From the NCBI GenBank assembly GCA_023374045.1, contig CM041780.1, forward strand, positions 30,932,337-30,996,336: a stretch of DNA of 64,000 bases, given 5' to 3'. The position numbers were made by a program, and so were the translations under genes. Position 1 is the stretch's first letter; every line of letters starts with the position of its first letter. Source of the DNA: Limonium bicolor. Taxonomy: Eukaryota; Streptophyta; Magnoliopsida; Caryophyllales; Plumbaginaceae. A model generated the notes under the pieces. The model was not told where the DNA came from and did no database searches. It worked only from the letters and a program-made list of their open reading frames with translations. Below, one piece after another: positions 22,221-34,289 of this stretch.

Positions 22221-24499
22221 ATGTATACAAGGAACTAAAAGGCTAATGAGCCTAAATACCAATAAGGAATAAGGGAACAACAATTAAATGGTCATAGGAG
22301 CCATAGCGTATACACACAAATTAAGTATACAAGTCCACATAAAAACTGGTACTAAACTGACGAAAGTCAAGGAGAAACCACTAAACGACTTGGTTTAAAT
22401 TGGAATTAGCAACATGCTATTTCATGAACAAAGTTTATAAAGGTTTTAAACATATTAAGGAAACATTTAAACTATCCGAAACAAATTTCATAATCAATGT
22501 GAACCCGGAAGCACATAAAATGGTGTTTTAAGGCATTTTTGGCTATGTTACATACCTAACACATGGTATAAGTCCTTATGAACGAGTTTAATGTATCAAA
22601 TATTACATAAACACATTATAGAAACATAAAAATTCAGGTCAAACAAGGATCTAGGCTGCCGACATGAGGGGGGACTCACCAAGCAAAAAAAAATGCTTTT
22701 AAATGTACTATTCCAACAACCAAGACTTATTTGGATTGCCATATAGTCTTGTCCCCTTAGTGAATCATTAATGAGACTCTTACCTGTCAAATGAGAGCTC
22801 CCAAATTCGTAGCTCATCCTCTCTTTGAAGAAACAACACAAAAAAACTCCATGTTCTTAGATTTAAGCCTTAAAGAACACCTTGTCTTGTAGAAATTTTA
22901 ACTTTCTCGTCCTAGCTCCAAATCACAAGCTTGATTGCTCGTTGGAATCCTCTCTTCAAGAGCTTTTCAACCATATCTCATGAGCCCCGAGATTCTCAGG
23001 AAAACCCACAAAGAAGTGCCTTTGATTCTCGAGGTAAAACATTGCCTTCTTGAAAACTTCTTGTTCTTTGGTTTTTGTTACAGCCGATTGGCATGGGATA
23101 CTAACCCATCTTATTCTTCATCTTGTTGTATAATTTTGGAGACAATTTCTCTAGCAAATTGCCGTCAAAATTTCTAAGGAAATCAAGCTTAAATATTAAG
23201 CTAATGGTTAATATACAAGGTAAATCCTACAACTACCTATTTCAAGGTTGTAATTGTTGATCTATATATGATCTAACATATTGTTCATCTTATTATTTAT
23301 TGCCGAAATTTTGGTGATTAATATTCAGTTTTTAGCTTATTAAAAGTTAATGTTTATTAAATCTAAGGATAGATTTATACTCCTTATGATATAAGCTTCA
23401 ATATAAGCTATCATAATATACAAGAAAAATTCATAAACTATGGTTTATATTATGGCCGAAAATTAAGGGTATTAATTGAGTTAGAAAAAAATATCTAACT
23501 TAGTTAAATTAAAGGAATTAGTATAATTAAGAGTAATATGTAAAATTTGAGAAGTTTTGGTTACATAATATCAAGGCCGAAAATATATATGAGTTAATAT
23601 GAATTTTTGAGAGTTTAGATGATGAGGAAATAATTGTAGAAATAAGTTTACAATTTATAAAGAGTTTATAAGTATTATAAGGAATTTATAAGGTTTTTGA
23701 TATATTTAAAGTTAATAAAAGATAGTATATGTATACTACAACATTAGATAATTAAATCTGGTGGTTTAGAGATGTTTAAAATGATTTTTGATGTTCAAAA
23801 ATTTGTAGGAAAATTAGTTACGAAAATTAGAAATTAATTGGAGTTAAATTGGTTAATAAATGAGTTAGGATAAAAGAAAAGACCACAAGGGTAAAATGGT
23901 AATTTCCCTGGTCAAACATGGTCAAACTTGGTCAATGACAGTTTGTAAAATGTTTAGAGGAGCTAGAATAAAATTTGTAGCAAAAGATTAGATATTAAAA
24001 GTATAAAGGAATAAAAAGTTAAGTTAAATTAACTTTAGGGGTGTTATTGTAAATAATGGAAAGTTAGGGGGTTTGACCATAAAAGACTGGTCAAACTTTG
24101 GTATATTTTGGTAATTGACCAAAAGTATTAAAGAAATTAATTAAGTAAGACTTTGGAAGAAATTAGAAATTAAAAAAACAAGTTTAGAACTTATTAAGAG
24201 TAAAATGGTGATTAAGAGAAAACTATGGGTAAGTAATATAAATAACACATTTTTATGTGTTTAAGGAGGTTAAGGGCATTAAATAAAGAATTTAGAAACA
24301 AGTTGTAAAAGAAACAGAGTTAAGACGGGTTTAAACGAGACCCGTACATAAATTAAGGTATACGAGGGGTATACCCGTAATTTAATAATATAGGAGAAAT
24401 CAATACTTAAAGTATTTTAATGAAAATACAGGTTATATTGGAAAAAGTAATAAATACGTATGATACGGAGTATCATACGGGCGTATACGAAAATTTTTA

Positions 24500-24690
24500 G
24501 TGTACATGAATAGTACTCGTATACGTGAATAGTATACGTATACATGAATAGTAAATAAGAATACATGAATAGTAAATACGTATACATGAATAGTAACTAC
24601 ATATATATGAATAGTTAAATAGGAGACGTATATGTGAATAGTAAAATACGTATACGTGAATAGTGAAATACGGATGAATAGTGAAAAATA
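24500..24690. repeat. ATGAATAGTA-type tandem repeats (A, 5' LTR)
   Basis: About eight degenerate units of roughly 18-24 bases built on TACATGAATAGTA plus ACGTATA. The open frames here come from the periodicity. Confidence 0.85.
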
Positions 24691-25436
24691 CAAAAATCTA
24701 ATACAAGGTTCGTATGAGTCTAAAGTTGCTAACTATGCAACTAAATAACGGCTAACGACGTTAGTATGTTAATGGATTAGAATTGAGTTTAAAACGCTCC
24801 TAAATGAACAAACCCGTTTAACGGTATACTATTATACCCGGGTTAACCTAGGAAGAGGTTTAAGTTGAAAAGAGAACCATATTAGTTCTAAGACATAGGA
24901 TACTAATACTAGTTCTAGTTACAGATCTAGATAGTCAGAGGCGTTTAGCGGATTAGGCGAACGGGGATTAAGAGCTAGCCAATCTCCGGTGTACGGTATG
25001 GGATTCTTGTAGCTTGTTTGATAACGGGGTCTACCTCGGTTTTTGTGCTATGTGTTATTGTGATACGACCAAACAAGATTGAGCATGAAACCGATCTACT
25101 GTATTGTTATTGTGTGTCCATTGCACACTAACACAAATTGATTCAGAGCTTGTTCATTAACTATGTTTAATAAAAAATTGTATAAGGTTATAAATATTCC
25201 CTGTTATTAGTTGGTTAATACCGAGAGAGGTTTAACTAACAAATTGTCAATGAGACTTCAGCTAACTGGAACTTGGGAGAAGAGGAATCCGGGACTGACT
25301 CCAGTCATGCATGTTCAGGTTAGGAGGTCGGCATCTGTATCAGATCTGTCTTCCGCCTAGGGTCGACAAACTGACCCGACCATCTCGAGTGAACAGTTCG
25401 AGATGGGAGGCAAATTCAGGAGGCGCAGGAGGGTCA

Positions 25437-25441
25437 AGCCT
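25437..25441. repeat. Target-site duplication of array B, left (AGCCT)
   Basis: AGCCT precedes B's TGTAACACC; AGCCT recurs at 47061-47065, its A shared with the last base of the LTR. The unoccupied sequence at 50097-50115 and 59749-59765 reads straight through AGCCTACACCCC. Confidence 0.8.
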
Positions 25442-25533
25442 TGTAACACCCCATCCAACAACAAATACATAACAACAATCTGCAGCGGAATACACACCTC
25501 ATCAAATAACTTAACTCGTTGGTGTTACACGCC

Positions 25534-25555
25534 GTTAGCCACCCACGTGGCTAAC
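25534..25555. other. Conserved LTR-end stem (B LTR 1)
   Basis: Arms GTTAGCCAC and GTGGCTAAC, loop CCAC, 92 bases from the LTR end. Identical copies lie at 34379-34400 and 43222-43243. Confidence 0.75.
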
Positions 25556-27390
25556 AAGGCTAATCCATATACATTGTACAGGTCTGATGGGCTAAATTCC
25601 CGAGCAACTACACATTATTATCCCTTTCCATTAACAACAACAACAACATACACCTTTCAACTATACCGAGTATTTATAAACTGATGCCGACAACAATTTC
25701 GGTCTTACTACACCTACTGTATATGTACACATAGATGATTACCCATGTACAATGTCTAGCCCGTCCTACTCTCGAACGGCTTCCAGCTCTCTGTACCTGA
25801 AATAGGAAAAGGAGAGAAAGGGTGGCCCCCAAGGGGCTCAGCACCTTTGCTGGTATGGTAATCCCGCAGCCCACATGCTACCGGGCCACGCACAACTACT
25901 TGTCGTCTTAGCATGCGGTTGATTATATTTAAATCATGCATGTAACAGTGAACACACATCACATAACATTCGCCTCAACGGGCTCAACAAACGGATAATA
26001 TATCCTTACTTAATAAGTCACTCATGGTATTCATCATCCCTAGAGTGTTCCTCCTCTAATGGAGCTACTTCCTTAATAGACGACACATACCCTTAAATCG
26101 GGTTATCCTTAAACGCCTCTTATCACAAACTGGGAATCATATCCATGATCCACACACTCCACATTATACAACCTACAACATACACTACATACAACACTTA
26201 ACAACACTTTGCACGTTTTCACGTGTACAACATAATACCGCAATAGATATTGCATCACAACAAAAATACATAACATAACGGGAGTGGTTCTCTTAGGAAC
26301 CGACCCAAACATTGTTTATACACTGGTGAGCCTAGAGAATGTTGCCAGTCTCATGATAAGCTCGTTATACAATAACAACAACACTCATTACCGTCCTAAT
26401 AGTTGGACGAGTAACTTAAGTTAAGGCGGTTCGGGTTTGGAGGCCCGAACACACCACACAAACACATGTTCCCCCTAAACCGATCATAAGTCAGAATAGC
26501 TAAGCTTTGGAATAAGCTAATGGGAGATCATAACCCGTGAGGGAAACAACCATAACAAAGAGAAGGGTAAGGCTAGGAAGGATACCCTCTCCCAAACAAC
26601 GCGCGACCGGCCAAACCGGATTCCTCACTACTGTTAGTACATACTTACTTTAGATATTAGTTAGAACCCCACTATGGAGTCTATCACATCTACACATCAT
26701 ACAGTATTACAACTGTGTTAGACACACAAGGGAGATCCCTACATTCACATACACATATCACACATTTAACACACGCATAGCCGTGGTTAGTACGTCCCAT
26801 AGTTCGGGTCGTTTGCTCCGAATACCGAACTCTCATGTGATCCTAGACTCAGTTAACTAAGGTTAACACTTCTGAGGTTAAATGGTATCGGAGTTGAAAC
26901 GCCATATAAATGAATTACTGTAAACTCATTACATGTCTTATCTTACAACACGGCAAACACACAGAAAAACACATTGGCATACAAGCCGGTGTAATCCGGT
27001 AGGACACAGGTTGCAAGAAAACCATACCTGTCACCGGAGTCCACTTTATCATGTCCTTTTAGGTTCCTCGAACAAATCCCGTACAACTGGTAACATCACA
27101 ATTACTTTTATTAATATTGGGGTAACATGTTTGCTTAACGTTTAAAGCGCCCATAGTTTACCCCGTCATTCCCGTTACACGTAACTTACTCTTGTGATAT
27201 TAAGTTTACAACTCTCACATCAAACCCAACACTTGTTTACACATTTTATTACAACTTTTCACCCACTTTATTGTCATTAAAACTCACCTAACATGTCCTT
27301 AACAACCTCATAACATCATTAACCATCAATCCCCATCATTACACATCATTTCCATACCTTAAACAATGTTTTTGGTCCATACAGCGCCTT

Positions 27391-27645
27391 GTCCGAACTT
27401 GTGTCTGGACTTCCCAAGTTCGGACACCGTTCGAGACTCTATGGGTGCAAATTGGTGAATGTCCGAACTTGCGTCCGGACTTCCCAAGTTCGGACGCTGT
27501 TCGAGGCCAAACCAGAGAAATAAATAGGTGTGTCCGAACTTCCAATGTTCGGACGGTAGTTCGGACGCTGTTCGAAGATCAGAATATTCACGCGCACACA
27601 GGCACGTCCGAACGTCCACATTCGGACGGTAGTTCGGACAGCCAA
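27391..27645. repeat. GTCCGAAC/GTTCGGAC inverted-repeat cluster (B LTR 1)
   Basis: At least four stem-forming pairs: GTCCGAACTT with AAGTTCGGAC at 27391-27425 and at 27461-27495, then shorter pairs near 27532-27554 and 27606-27640. Spacers between pairs differ. It is copied in LTR 2 and LTR 3. Open frames on both strands are by-products. Confidence 0.85.
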
Positions 27646-28928
27646 GAACTTCACTTTCCAAGTTTTATTTCATCTATTCTCTTCATCCATTGACTACCCA
27701 AGATTCATACATGAACTTAGGCATATTCTAATACTAGAATATCACTTTGATTCACCTTAAAACATTGTCCAACTTGTTACTCAATCTTCTTATCAAATCT
27801 CTTAACACTTGTAACATTTCCTTTTTGTTTTCCAAGTGGTGTTTCACCTTAAATGACCACTACACTAAAATGCTTCCTCACCTTCATAACATCATCTCCC
27901 AAGCATCTCCTCTTACTAACCAAATCCTCTTTTCCACTCACACTTCTTTCTTGTTTCCTTATAAACCGGTAAGGCATTTCTTTCCTTGTCAACTACTAAA
28001 CAATATACCAACATTGAAATGAGTATATAAGCTTTATGCTTCATCTCATTGTAAACCCTAGGTTTACATTATTTCAAAAACACTAATGTAGTTGTTTTAC
28101 CTTGATCTTTGAAGGGAGTTTGAATATCTATGAAGAGAGGACTCCACCTAGTCCTTGAAAGATTCAAATGGAGCTAGAACAAAGCAACACAATGAGCACC
28201 ATTAGTGGTGATTTTCGGACAACAACAAAACATGGAGGAAACTTGATTTTTCTTTGAGTTTCCTTACCTTGGAGCAAAGGAGAACAATAATATGTGAAAA
28301 GGTGAGCTCAAGCTCCTCCCATGGAGATTCCTCTTGGCACCAAAATGGAGCTCTTGGAATTTTGAAAGGATAGAATTGAAGAGCTTGATGAGACAAAGAG
28401 AATGGTGGTGTTTGTTTTTGATTTGGTTAAGTGAGCTAGGTTTTACATGTGGTCAAAGATGGACTTCCATGGTGGTATTGTGTATTACCGAGAGAGAACA
28501 GCAAGAAGGGAGGGAGAAGAGATTGGAACCGTGTGAAATGAAGAAAGGAATGAGAGAAATGAGATAAGTTTACTTTTTGGAAGATATTTGTAGTTAAAAA
28601 GCAAATAGTAACTATATTAGTCATCTTTATTTCTTTAACAAGTTAACAAGTGAGTGGTGAGTCACCAAACTTAAGAAAACCGGCCCCCTTTATTACATAA
28701 GGGTATTATAGTCTTTGTTGGTCAATTTAATTACTTATAACATCATATGTTACAAACTAGCTTATAAAAATCACTATTCACTAAAACAAGGCACATAGAA
28801 GTGAAATTTTTGATTTCCCATTGATATAGCCACCCAAATGTGATACTATATAGTACACATGTTAATTAAAGAGTAATGATGGACATTTAGCCATTCAAAA
28901 CTCATTTACAAGACAATTTTTCAAAAAC

Positions 28929-28952
28929 GTGCTTTAAGACTCCTTAAAGCAC
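28929..28952. promoter_or_regulatory. U3 motif pair GTGCTTTAA / TTAAAGCAC (B LTR 1)
   Basis: Inverted 9-base pair with a 6-base spacer, matching the A and C U3 motif. Copies are at 37761-37784 and 46606-46629. Confidence 0.5.
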
Positions 28953-29387
28953 ATTTGGTGTTTTAACTTGTTTCCAAGCTTGGTTTTCTTTGGTAATTGA
29001 TTTAATATGTTCATTAACATATTTATAAGGTATAGGTATGACCGTTAGGTCTTATACAAATTTATTCCAAGCTTAGAGCACATTTTGCTCTTATTGACTT
29101 TAAGGTATTTCCTTGTGTTTTATTTGGTTTAACTGTCCACCAAGGTTTCCTAAGGACTTATTTAGCCTTATTAAATCATAATTGAATATTATTAAGTCTT
29201 GGTAGGCTCTTTGGGTCCTAACCAAGTTCACTCATAGCTTAGAACATGTTTTTGCTCAAACTGTGTCTTAATGTTTTATTGCATTTACTATGGTCTAAAT
29301 TGTCCACTGATGTTACTAAGGCACTTTTAGCCTTTACATACCATAGTTTGATATTTAAACCACATATCAAGGTTTGGGGTATTTCAA

Positions 29388-29423
29388 TCTACCCCCCTTA
29401 AAAGAACTTCGTCCTCGAAGTTC
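29388..29423 (-). other. Terminal polypurine tract and hairpin (B interior 1)
   Basis: Minus strand: arms GAACTTCG and CGAAGTTC (29404-29423), then TTTTAAGGGGGGTAGA, then the LTR start TGAAATACC. This hairpin-plus-tract wording is typical of the 3' end of plant chromoviruses. The copy in interior 2 begins at 38220. Confidence 0.85.
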
Positions 29424-29505
29424 ACACTTTCCACACATCATTAGATTTGAACACAGAAATCACTTGGAAATAAACTTCCATAACCAAACACACTTTACAT
29501 CACAA

Positions 29506-29760
29506 CCTCGGACTTAATGGTCCGGGCAACACATTCACATCCACACATAACATAACATATCCACATGATAACCTCGGACTCTTTGGTCCGGGTATCTTAA
29601 CAACACTTACACATACATAACAACCCCTTGGACTCACCGGTCTTGGGTAACATCACAACATTTGGACACATAGGTCCCCATAACATAACAGTCTTCAGAC
29701 ACTTAGGTCTATGTAACACAACACATTTAGACTCATAGGTCTCAATAGCATACACTTTTA
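29506..29760. repeat. Degenerate GACTC...GGTC phrase repeats (B interior 1)
   Basis: Five loose repeats (CTCGGACTTAATGGTCCGGG, CTCGGACTCTTTGGTCCGGG, TTGGACTCACCGGTCTTGGG and two weaker ones) spaced 50-75 bases apart. Repeated in interior 2 at 38338-38580. Confidence 0.65.
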
Positions 29761-30722
29761 GGAGATCAAAGTCAAATAACATTTATTACACATACCACAC
29801 AACATGTCATAGCATGTATAACAATCAAAAATATCTTTTACATACACACTGTGATCCCGCAGAACCCGGTCGCGATGGACACCTTCCGTCCCCGTGCCTT
29901 TGGGAGATTAAAACAATTACATAAATTTGAAATTTTTCCTTGTGAGGTTAAGTAAGAAGACTTTAATTATGCAAAGTATCCATCAACGTTTTATAAATAC
30001 CAATTGAAAATCCTTTTGAAAACACACACAACTCCAAGTCCAACTTAAGCTCTTTGCTTCTTTTATTAGCGTGGTTATTTGTGACCACTTATAGGGAGTT
30101 TCAAGAGTCATCCAACCTGATGTGATCAGCATCAGTGTTGAACTATCCTTCCACCCCAATTTGTGTTCGGCTTCCCTTGATCGCATGCAAATCAAGTTCC
30201 ACCTCCCACTTCATTTTCAAGCATCAAGTAAATCACTCATTTCTAATTTTCTATCTTTTTAATCATTCTAATCATGATCATACATCTTCAAAAGATAGAA
30301 CTCCGTCTATCAGTTACCTCCATTCACTTTAATCCTGTTGCCTAGGGAATCTTATTCTCACTAGGTTCTATGTCGGTATCATACCCTTTCATGAATCACT
30401 ATATAGTATATATACATATATTTTTATCAAAATACAACACACCATTTCACATTTATACACTGTCGGGGTTTTAGTTCCCCAGGAGTTTCTCTACTCCCCA
30501 CACTTGTACTATCACACACCACTATTAATAAATCAACACACTTATCACAATGGTATTCACATCTTCTGTGCGCAATTACCACAATTAAACCATGAATGAA
30601 TGTGTATGTTTGCGTAACACACACCAATCATCAAAACAATAATATAATTTTGTGCTATGCACAATATAAATCACATACACTACGTACACTTGTACGGTAA
30701 TATACACTAAGTGGTTTTGCGC

Positions 30723-30758
30723 TCTACCCCCCTTAAAAGGGATTACGACCACGTAATC
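30723..30758 (-). other. Internal polypurine module (B interior 1)
   Basis: Minus strand: arms GATTACG and CGTAATC (30741-30758), then TTTTAAGGGGGGTAGA. The copy in interior 2 is at 39562-39597. It lies 1.3 kb from the terminal module. Confidence 0.78.
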
Positions 30759-32900
30759 AATCACTAAACATTGGCTTAAATGTTCTGCCGTCGTGAAGTG
30801 TTTTAGCTTCCACGCGGTCTATTACACAATGGATTCTGATTAGAGGATCTTAACCATATTGGCGGTTTAGTTCCTAAACCAAGAATTCTCATTGGAGTTT
30901 GTTTAAACTCTTAGTCGGTTTCGATTCTGGCCTGTTAGGCTTCTAGGCGTTAATAATTAGCCATTCACTCGTGTTCACCATGTACATTCAACACTTGAAT
31001 CACTGGCTCACTAGTTTCTGCTGCGAAACTCTAATAACTGTAGAGCTTAATTGCTCCATTTGTTATTCTTACTGCATTGTATATCCCCAATTGTCACCTT
31101 CATCTTGGTAACAATGGTTGCTCAACCGACGCGTGGTATCTCTTACCGTTAGCGAATTCGGTGAGTTATAAACTTTCTATCTACTTCCATAACGATTTAC
31201 TGTGTATACAGCTATGTATTTCACAACGATTGACTTGTTCCCTTCCGACTTACTGTCGGTCGAGATTGAGCTACTACCTAGTGTGTAGTGCTCTCTCAGC
31301 TATTTACAACATTTGGGGTATATTCCATACCGATATTTGGCAGCTAGTGCTACTGTAGTCACTTACTGTTAATCATGTCTCCACATTTGGTTTTGTACAA
31401 GCACTTTTTTTTCATTGGTGCGGTCTTGCATTTCCTATGCATCGGCCATTATAACATTATTGCTCCACAACTAACATGTTTCCAATTCCTAGCTATCCCA
31501 CTCGATCATTACTGCGCAAGTGCAATACCAAAACACTCAGTCATACAGAGTGCAGAGGCATAAACTCTTGACAGTAAATCCCTTATGTGATTCGCCATGG
31601 AATTCACACTGAGTTCCTTATCACACAGTACCTACCACTAGCTTATTGCCCAGTCTATTTAACATCGCTTACCTTGCATCTCCACTGAGTTTAACTCATA
31701 ACTGGTCTTATCTGTTACATTATCGTTTAACAACATTTATACAGCGGTCGCTTACTGCGCACCGTGCTTATTGTATAACACTAACTTACATGGTATTTAC
31801 TGTCACATTAACTTCCACGCATATACCTACATCACTCGTATTATGGTTTGTCATTCTTTTGGATGACTACTGAATACTCCTGGAGCGTTGCTCACTCGAG
31901 TCTCAAACCGATGTTATTTAGCTCGGTGTTTCACTTTATACACACATGTTACTAAGCTAACTGCTCTCTTTCAATAACAATATCGTCCATCCTTAACGTA
32001 CTTCTTGAACTTGATTCACATAACTACCGCTCCTGCGGTCTCACAATATCGAGAGGTATCCCCTCTCTTAATGCAGTGGTTCGTTCTCCACTCTATTCAC
32101 TTATATAACATAAACTTCTGCAATCAATTTAACTTATATAACATATCTTGCTTATGGCTTATAAGTCTTATTTGCCTTGAGCTGGGCTCATTGTAGGCTG
32201 TCCACACACATGTACTTCTTTGTACAACATTACATAGTTTGGATATTATACTGAGCTCCATGACAAGGTCGTTGTATTCCGTTTCCTTTCATGGGATGCC
32301 CCTTAGGATTGTCAGTCCGTCTCCTGACAACTTATGTCTAAACTGTGTGTTAGTTTCAACCCTCGTGTTTTTGTCAGGTCATTTCCTGCAACAACTGTTG
32401 ATGCAAACACCCTTCAAGGATTGCTCCTGGGTGTTGCTAAGTTATGCCTTTACATCTAGTTCACACTTATTGGTACATTCCGTTAGCCACGCTGTTTGCG
32501 TTCTTAACTGGCTTATTATCTCCTTCTATGAAGATCAACATTTCCTGGTAGTGTAGGTTCTCATTCTGGGAGTTTCATCCCATTCTTTGCACACTAATGT
32601 GTCCACATTAGGCATCTGCTTAGCCATGGACAGGCTGGGTCACCATTCCAGCTATCATGTTTATCCTTGAGGATCCTTAAGACGTATACGATGTCTTTAC
32701 ATTACAGTTAGTGCACTTCGCACTTCCTGACTCTTTAAACATTCCCTTGAAAGGAATTCACTAATTCCTTAGTCTCGTTAACTTAACTGAGTTCCTTCAC
32801 TTCAACCATTCGTTGTAATTCTTAGCTCTTGTTTGACTTATACTGCTGACCGTAGTACGGAGTCGACTACTTCCCGTGTTTCGGACTCTACTTGTATACA

Positions 32901-33000
32901 TATGTGGGGTACCATACTGATACATTACTACTTACCTAACTAACCCATAAGTAGGTCTGTTAGGCCCACAAGCTCCTATCGGAGTGCGGTCGTCCCACAT
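32901..33000 (-). other. Conserved block of about 100 bases (B interior 1)
   Basis: Matches C 11493-11585, A 54149-54245 (opposite strand) and the B interior 2 copy at 41736-41835. No common coding frame is seen. Confidence 0.65.
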
Positions 33001-34256
33001 TACAGTTGGTACACTCGTAGTGTCCGTCACACGCCTAGGTGAAGTATTCTGTTGTCAACTCCCTTATATTGTCCCGTGACAATATTCATTCCGTGCTTCC
33101 CGAATTTAATCGAGGGAAAGTTTATCCATTGTTGAATTCTTATCAACTGCCCTTGGTTTTACTGGTTTGGTTTAGAAGAAGGTTAGAAAGAAGTATTGGT
33201 TTGAAAGAAAATCTGGTTTTGAAAAGGAAAGAGTTTGAGTAAATCTGAGTTTGAAAGAAAATTTTCATGGTTTCACAACATCTTCTTACCTTAACCAAGT
33301 CTAGCTTCTTGCTGACTGGTGTACTTACAATTACAGGGGTTAGGCTAACAGGCCCTTCCACTGTTATGACGATCACATTTAACTTTATGGTACCTTACCA
33401 AGTACTTTGTAGTGGTTATAAATTTCCCGAACAGCCCTGTTATAGCAGCACTTGCTATAGAAAGTGTGCCATGCTAACTGGATCGTTAAGCACACGTGGT
33501 TGCGGTATTGTTTTTACCCGCACTGTCATCAGTGGCCTTGTTGGCCCTCACTGATCTTACTGTCTTGATAATAACTCCTCTAGGTGACTTCTCACTGTCT
33601 TCACATGATAATCATTAACTAGGGTGTTTCCCATTCTGGGAGACCCCTTTTTCTTTTATTGCTTCCTCTTCGTAGACCGTTCCACCCATTTGTTGTGGTT
33701 ACTGAGACTGGTCTCTTGTTTGGGCACTACGTTGTAGTTCCTTTGTCGGTTGGTATACCGTTGGTGTATTATTTATCAATTGTGGTCCCGTAGACACTCG
33801 TCTTGGGTTTTATTAATCCACTTCTTGCCTGTTGCACGGTCGGTGCGTTGCAAGCTGGTTATTCTCGACTGCTCGGCATGTCGACCCAGGTTGCCGGAAA
33901 TTCTATTCTCTTGTACACAGATTCTTCACTCTTCGCTATGAAATGCGGTTAACATTGTTCAGATGGAAACCGTCTCCGGGATTCCCAGTTTTCGGGATCT
34001 ACCGTATGACAGGTTCTCCGTACTCACAGTGGTACTTAATAACAGCCAGATCAGGTATTCCCGAGTAAGAGAGGACTTCCCTCTCTGGCGTTGTTTCCCA
34101 AGTTATAAAACAGGGATTGTGGAGGGCGGGAAGGATATTGTAGGTTTCCAGTACACTGGTAATACCTAACTAGCGTATCTCTCACGCTATCACTCAACCC
34201 TTAACCCAAAGTACTAAAATCCTATATCGGTACTTCCTAAGCTCGGTAATTCAGTC

Positions 34257-34284
34257 ATCAGAGCGATACTTCGCTCTGATACCA
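34257..34284 (-). promoter_or_regulatory. Primer binding site in hairpin (B, interior 1)
   Basis: Minus strand TGGTATCAGAGC follows LTR 2 after five bases. Arms ATCAGAGCGA and TCGCTCTGAT with a 4-base loop. The innermost pair is A:T where C has G:C. Confidence 0.92.
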
Positions 34285-34289
34285 CTTTT

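Larger units (their letters stand above)
21894..25441 (+). repeat. Element A 5' LTR, first part
   Basis: Begins TGAAATACCCCAAACCC; aligns by eye with 56136-59753. U3 holds a TGTGCTTTAA cluster (22161-22218); the ATGAATAGTA tandem tract is at about 24500-24680. It is interrupted at 25441 by array B. The 5' copy of the repeat tract is shorter than in the 3' LTR. No gene. Confidence 0.93.
25442..29386 (-). repeat. Array B LTR 1 (3' LTR)
   Basis: TGTAACACCCCATCC to GGGGTATTTCA, 3945 bp. It contains the LTR-end stem (25534-25555), the GTCCGAAC hairpin cluster (27391-27640) and the U3 motif (28929-28952). No gene is supported; the frames repeated in all three LTRs lie in this non-coding sequence. 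Confidence 0.95.
29387..34289 (-). mobile_element. Array B interior 1, non-coding
   Basis: 4903 bp. In minus orientation from the right: the primer site hairpin, a CACTTGC stem (33449-33466, one arm mutated to GAAAGTG), a conserved block (32901-33000), an internal polypurine module (30723-30758), the conserved inter-polypurine block (30085-30220), GACTC/GGTC repeat phrases (29506-29760), and the terminal module (29388-29423). Short plus-strand frames recur identically in interior 2 but have no family resemblance and are not called as genes. Confidence 0.85.

Noticed and set aside
24433..24693. Tyrosine/isoleucine-rich minus-strand frames, also at 58637-58859
   Set aside because: Products of the ATGAATAGTA tandem tract in the A LTR.
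27339..27693. Overlapping frames of 68-100 codons on both strands, recurring at 36175-36529 and 45020-45374
   Set aside because: They are by-products of the GTCCGAAC inverted repeats in the B LTRs. Similar peptides on both strands and no family resemblance argue against genes.
31077..33554. Series of plus-strand frames of 60-105 codons, repeated at 39914-42395
   Set aside because: They are on the strand opposite to element B and repeat only because the interior is duplicated. They have no recognisable domain, and homologous A and C interiors do not keep them.
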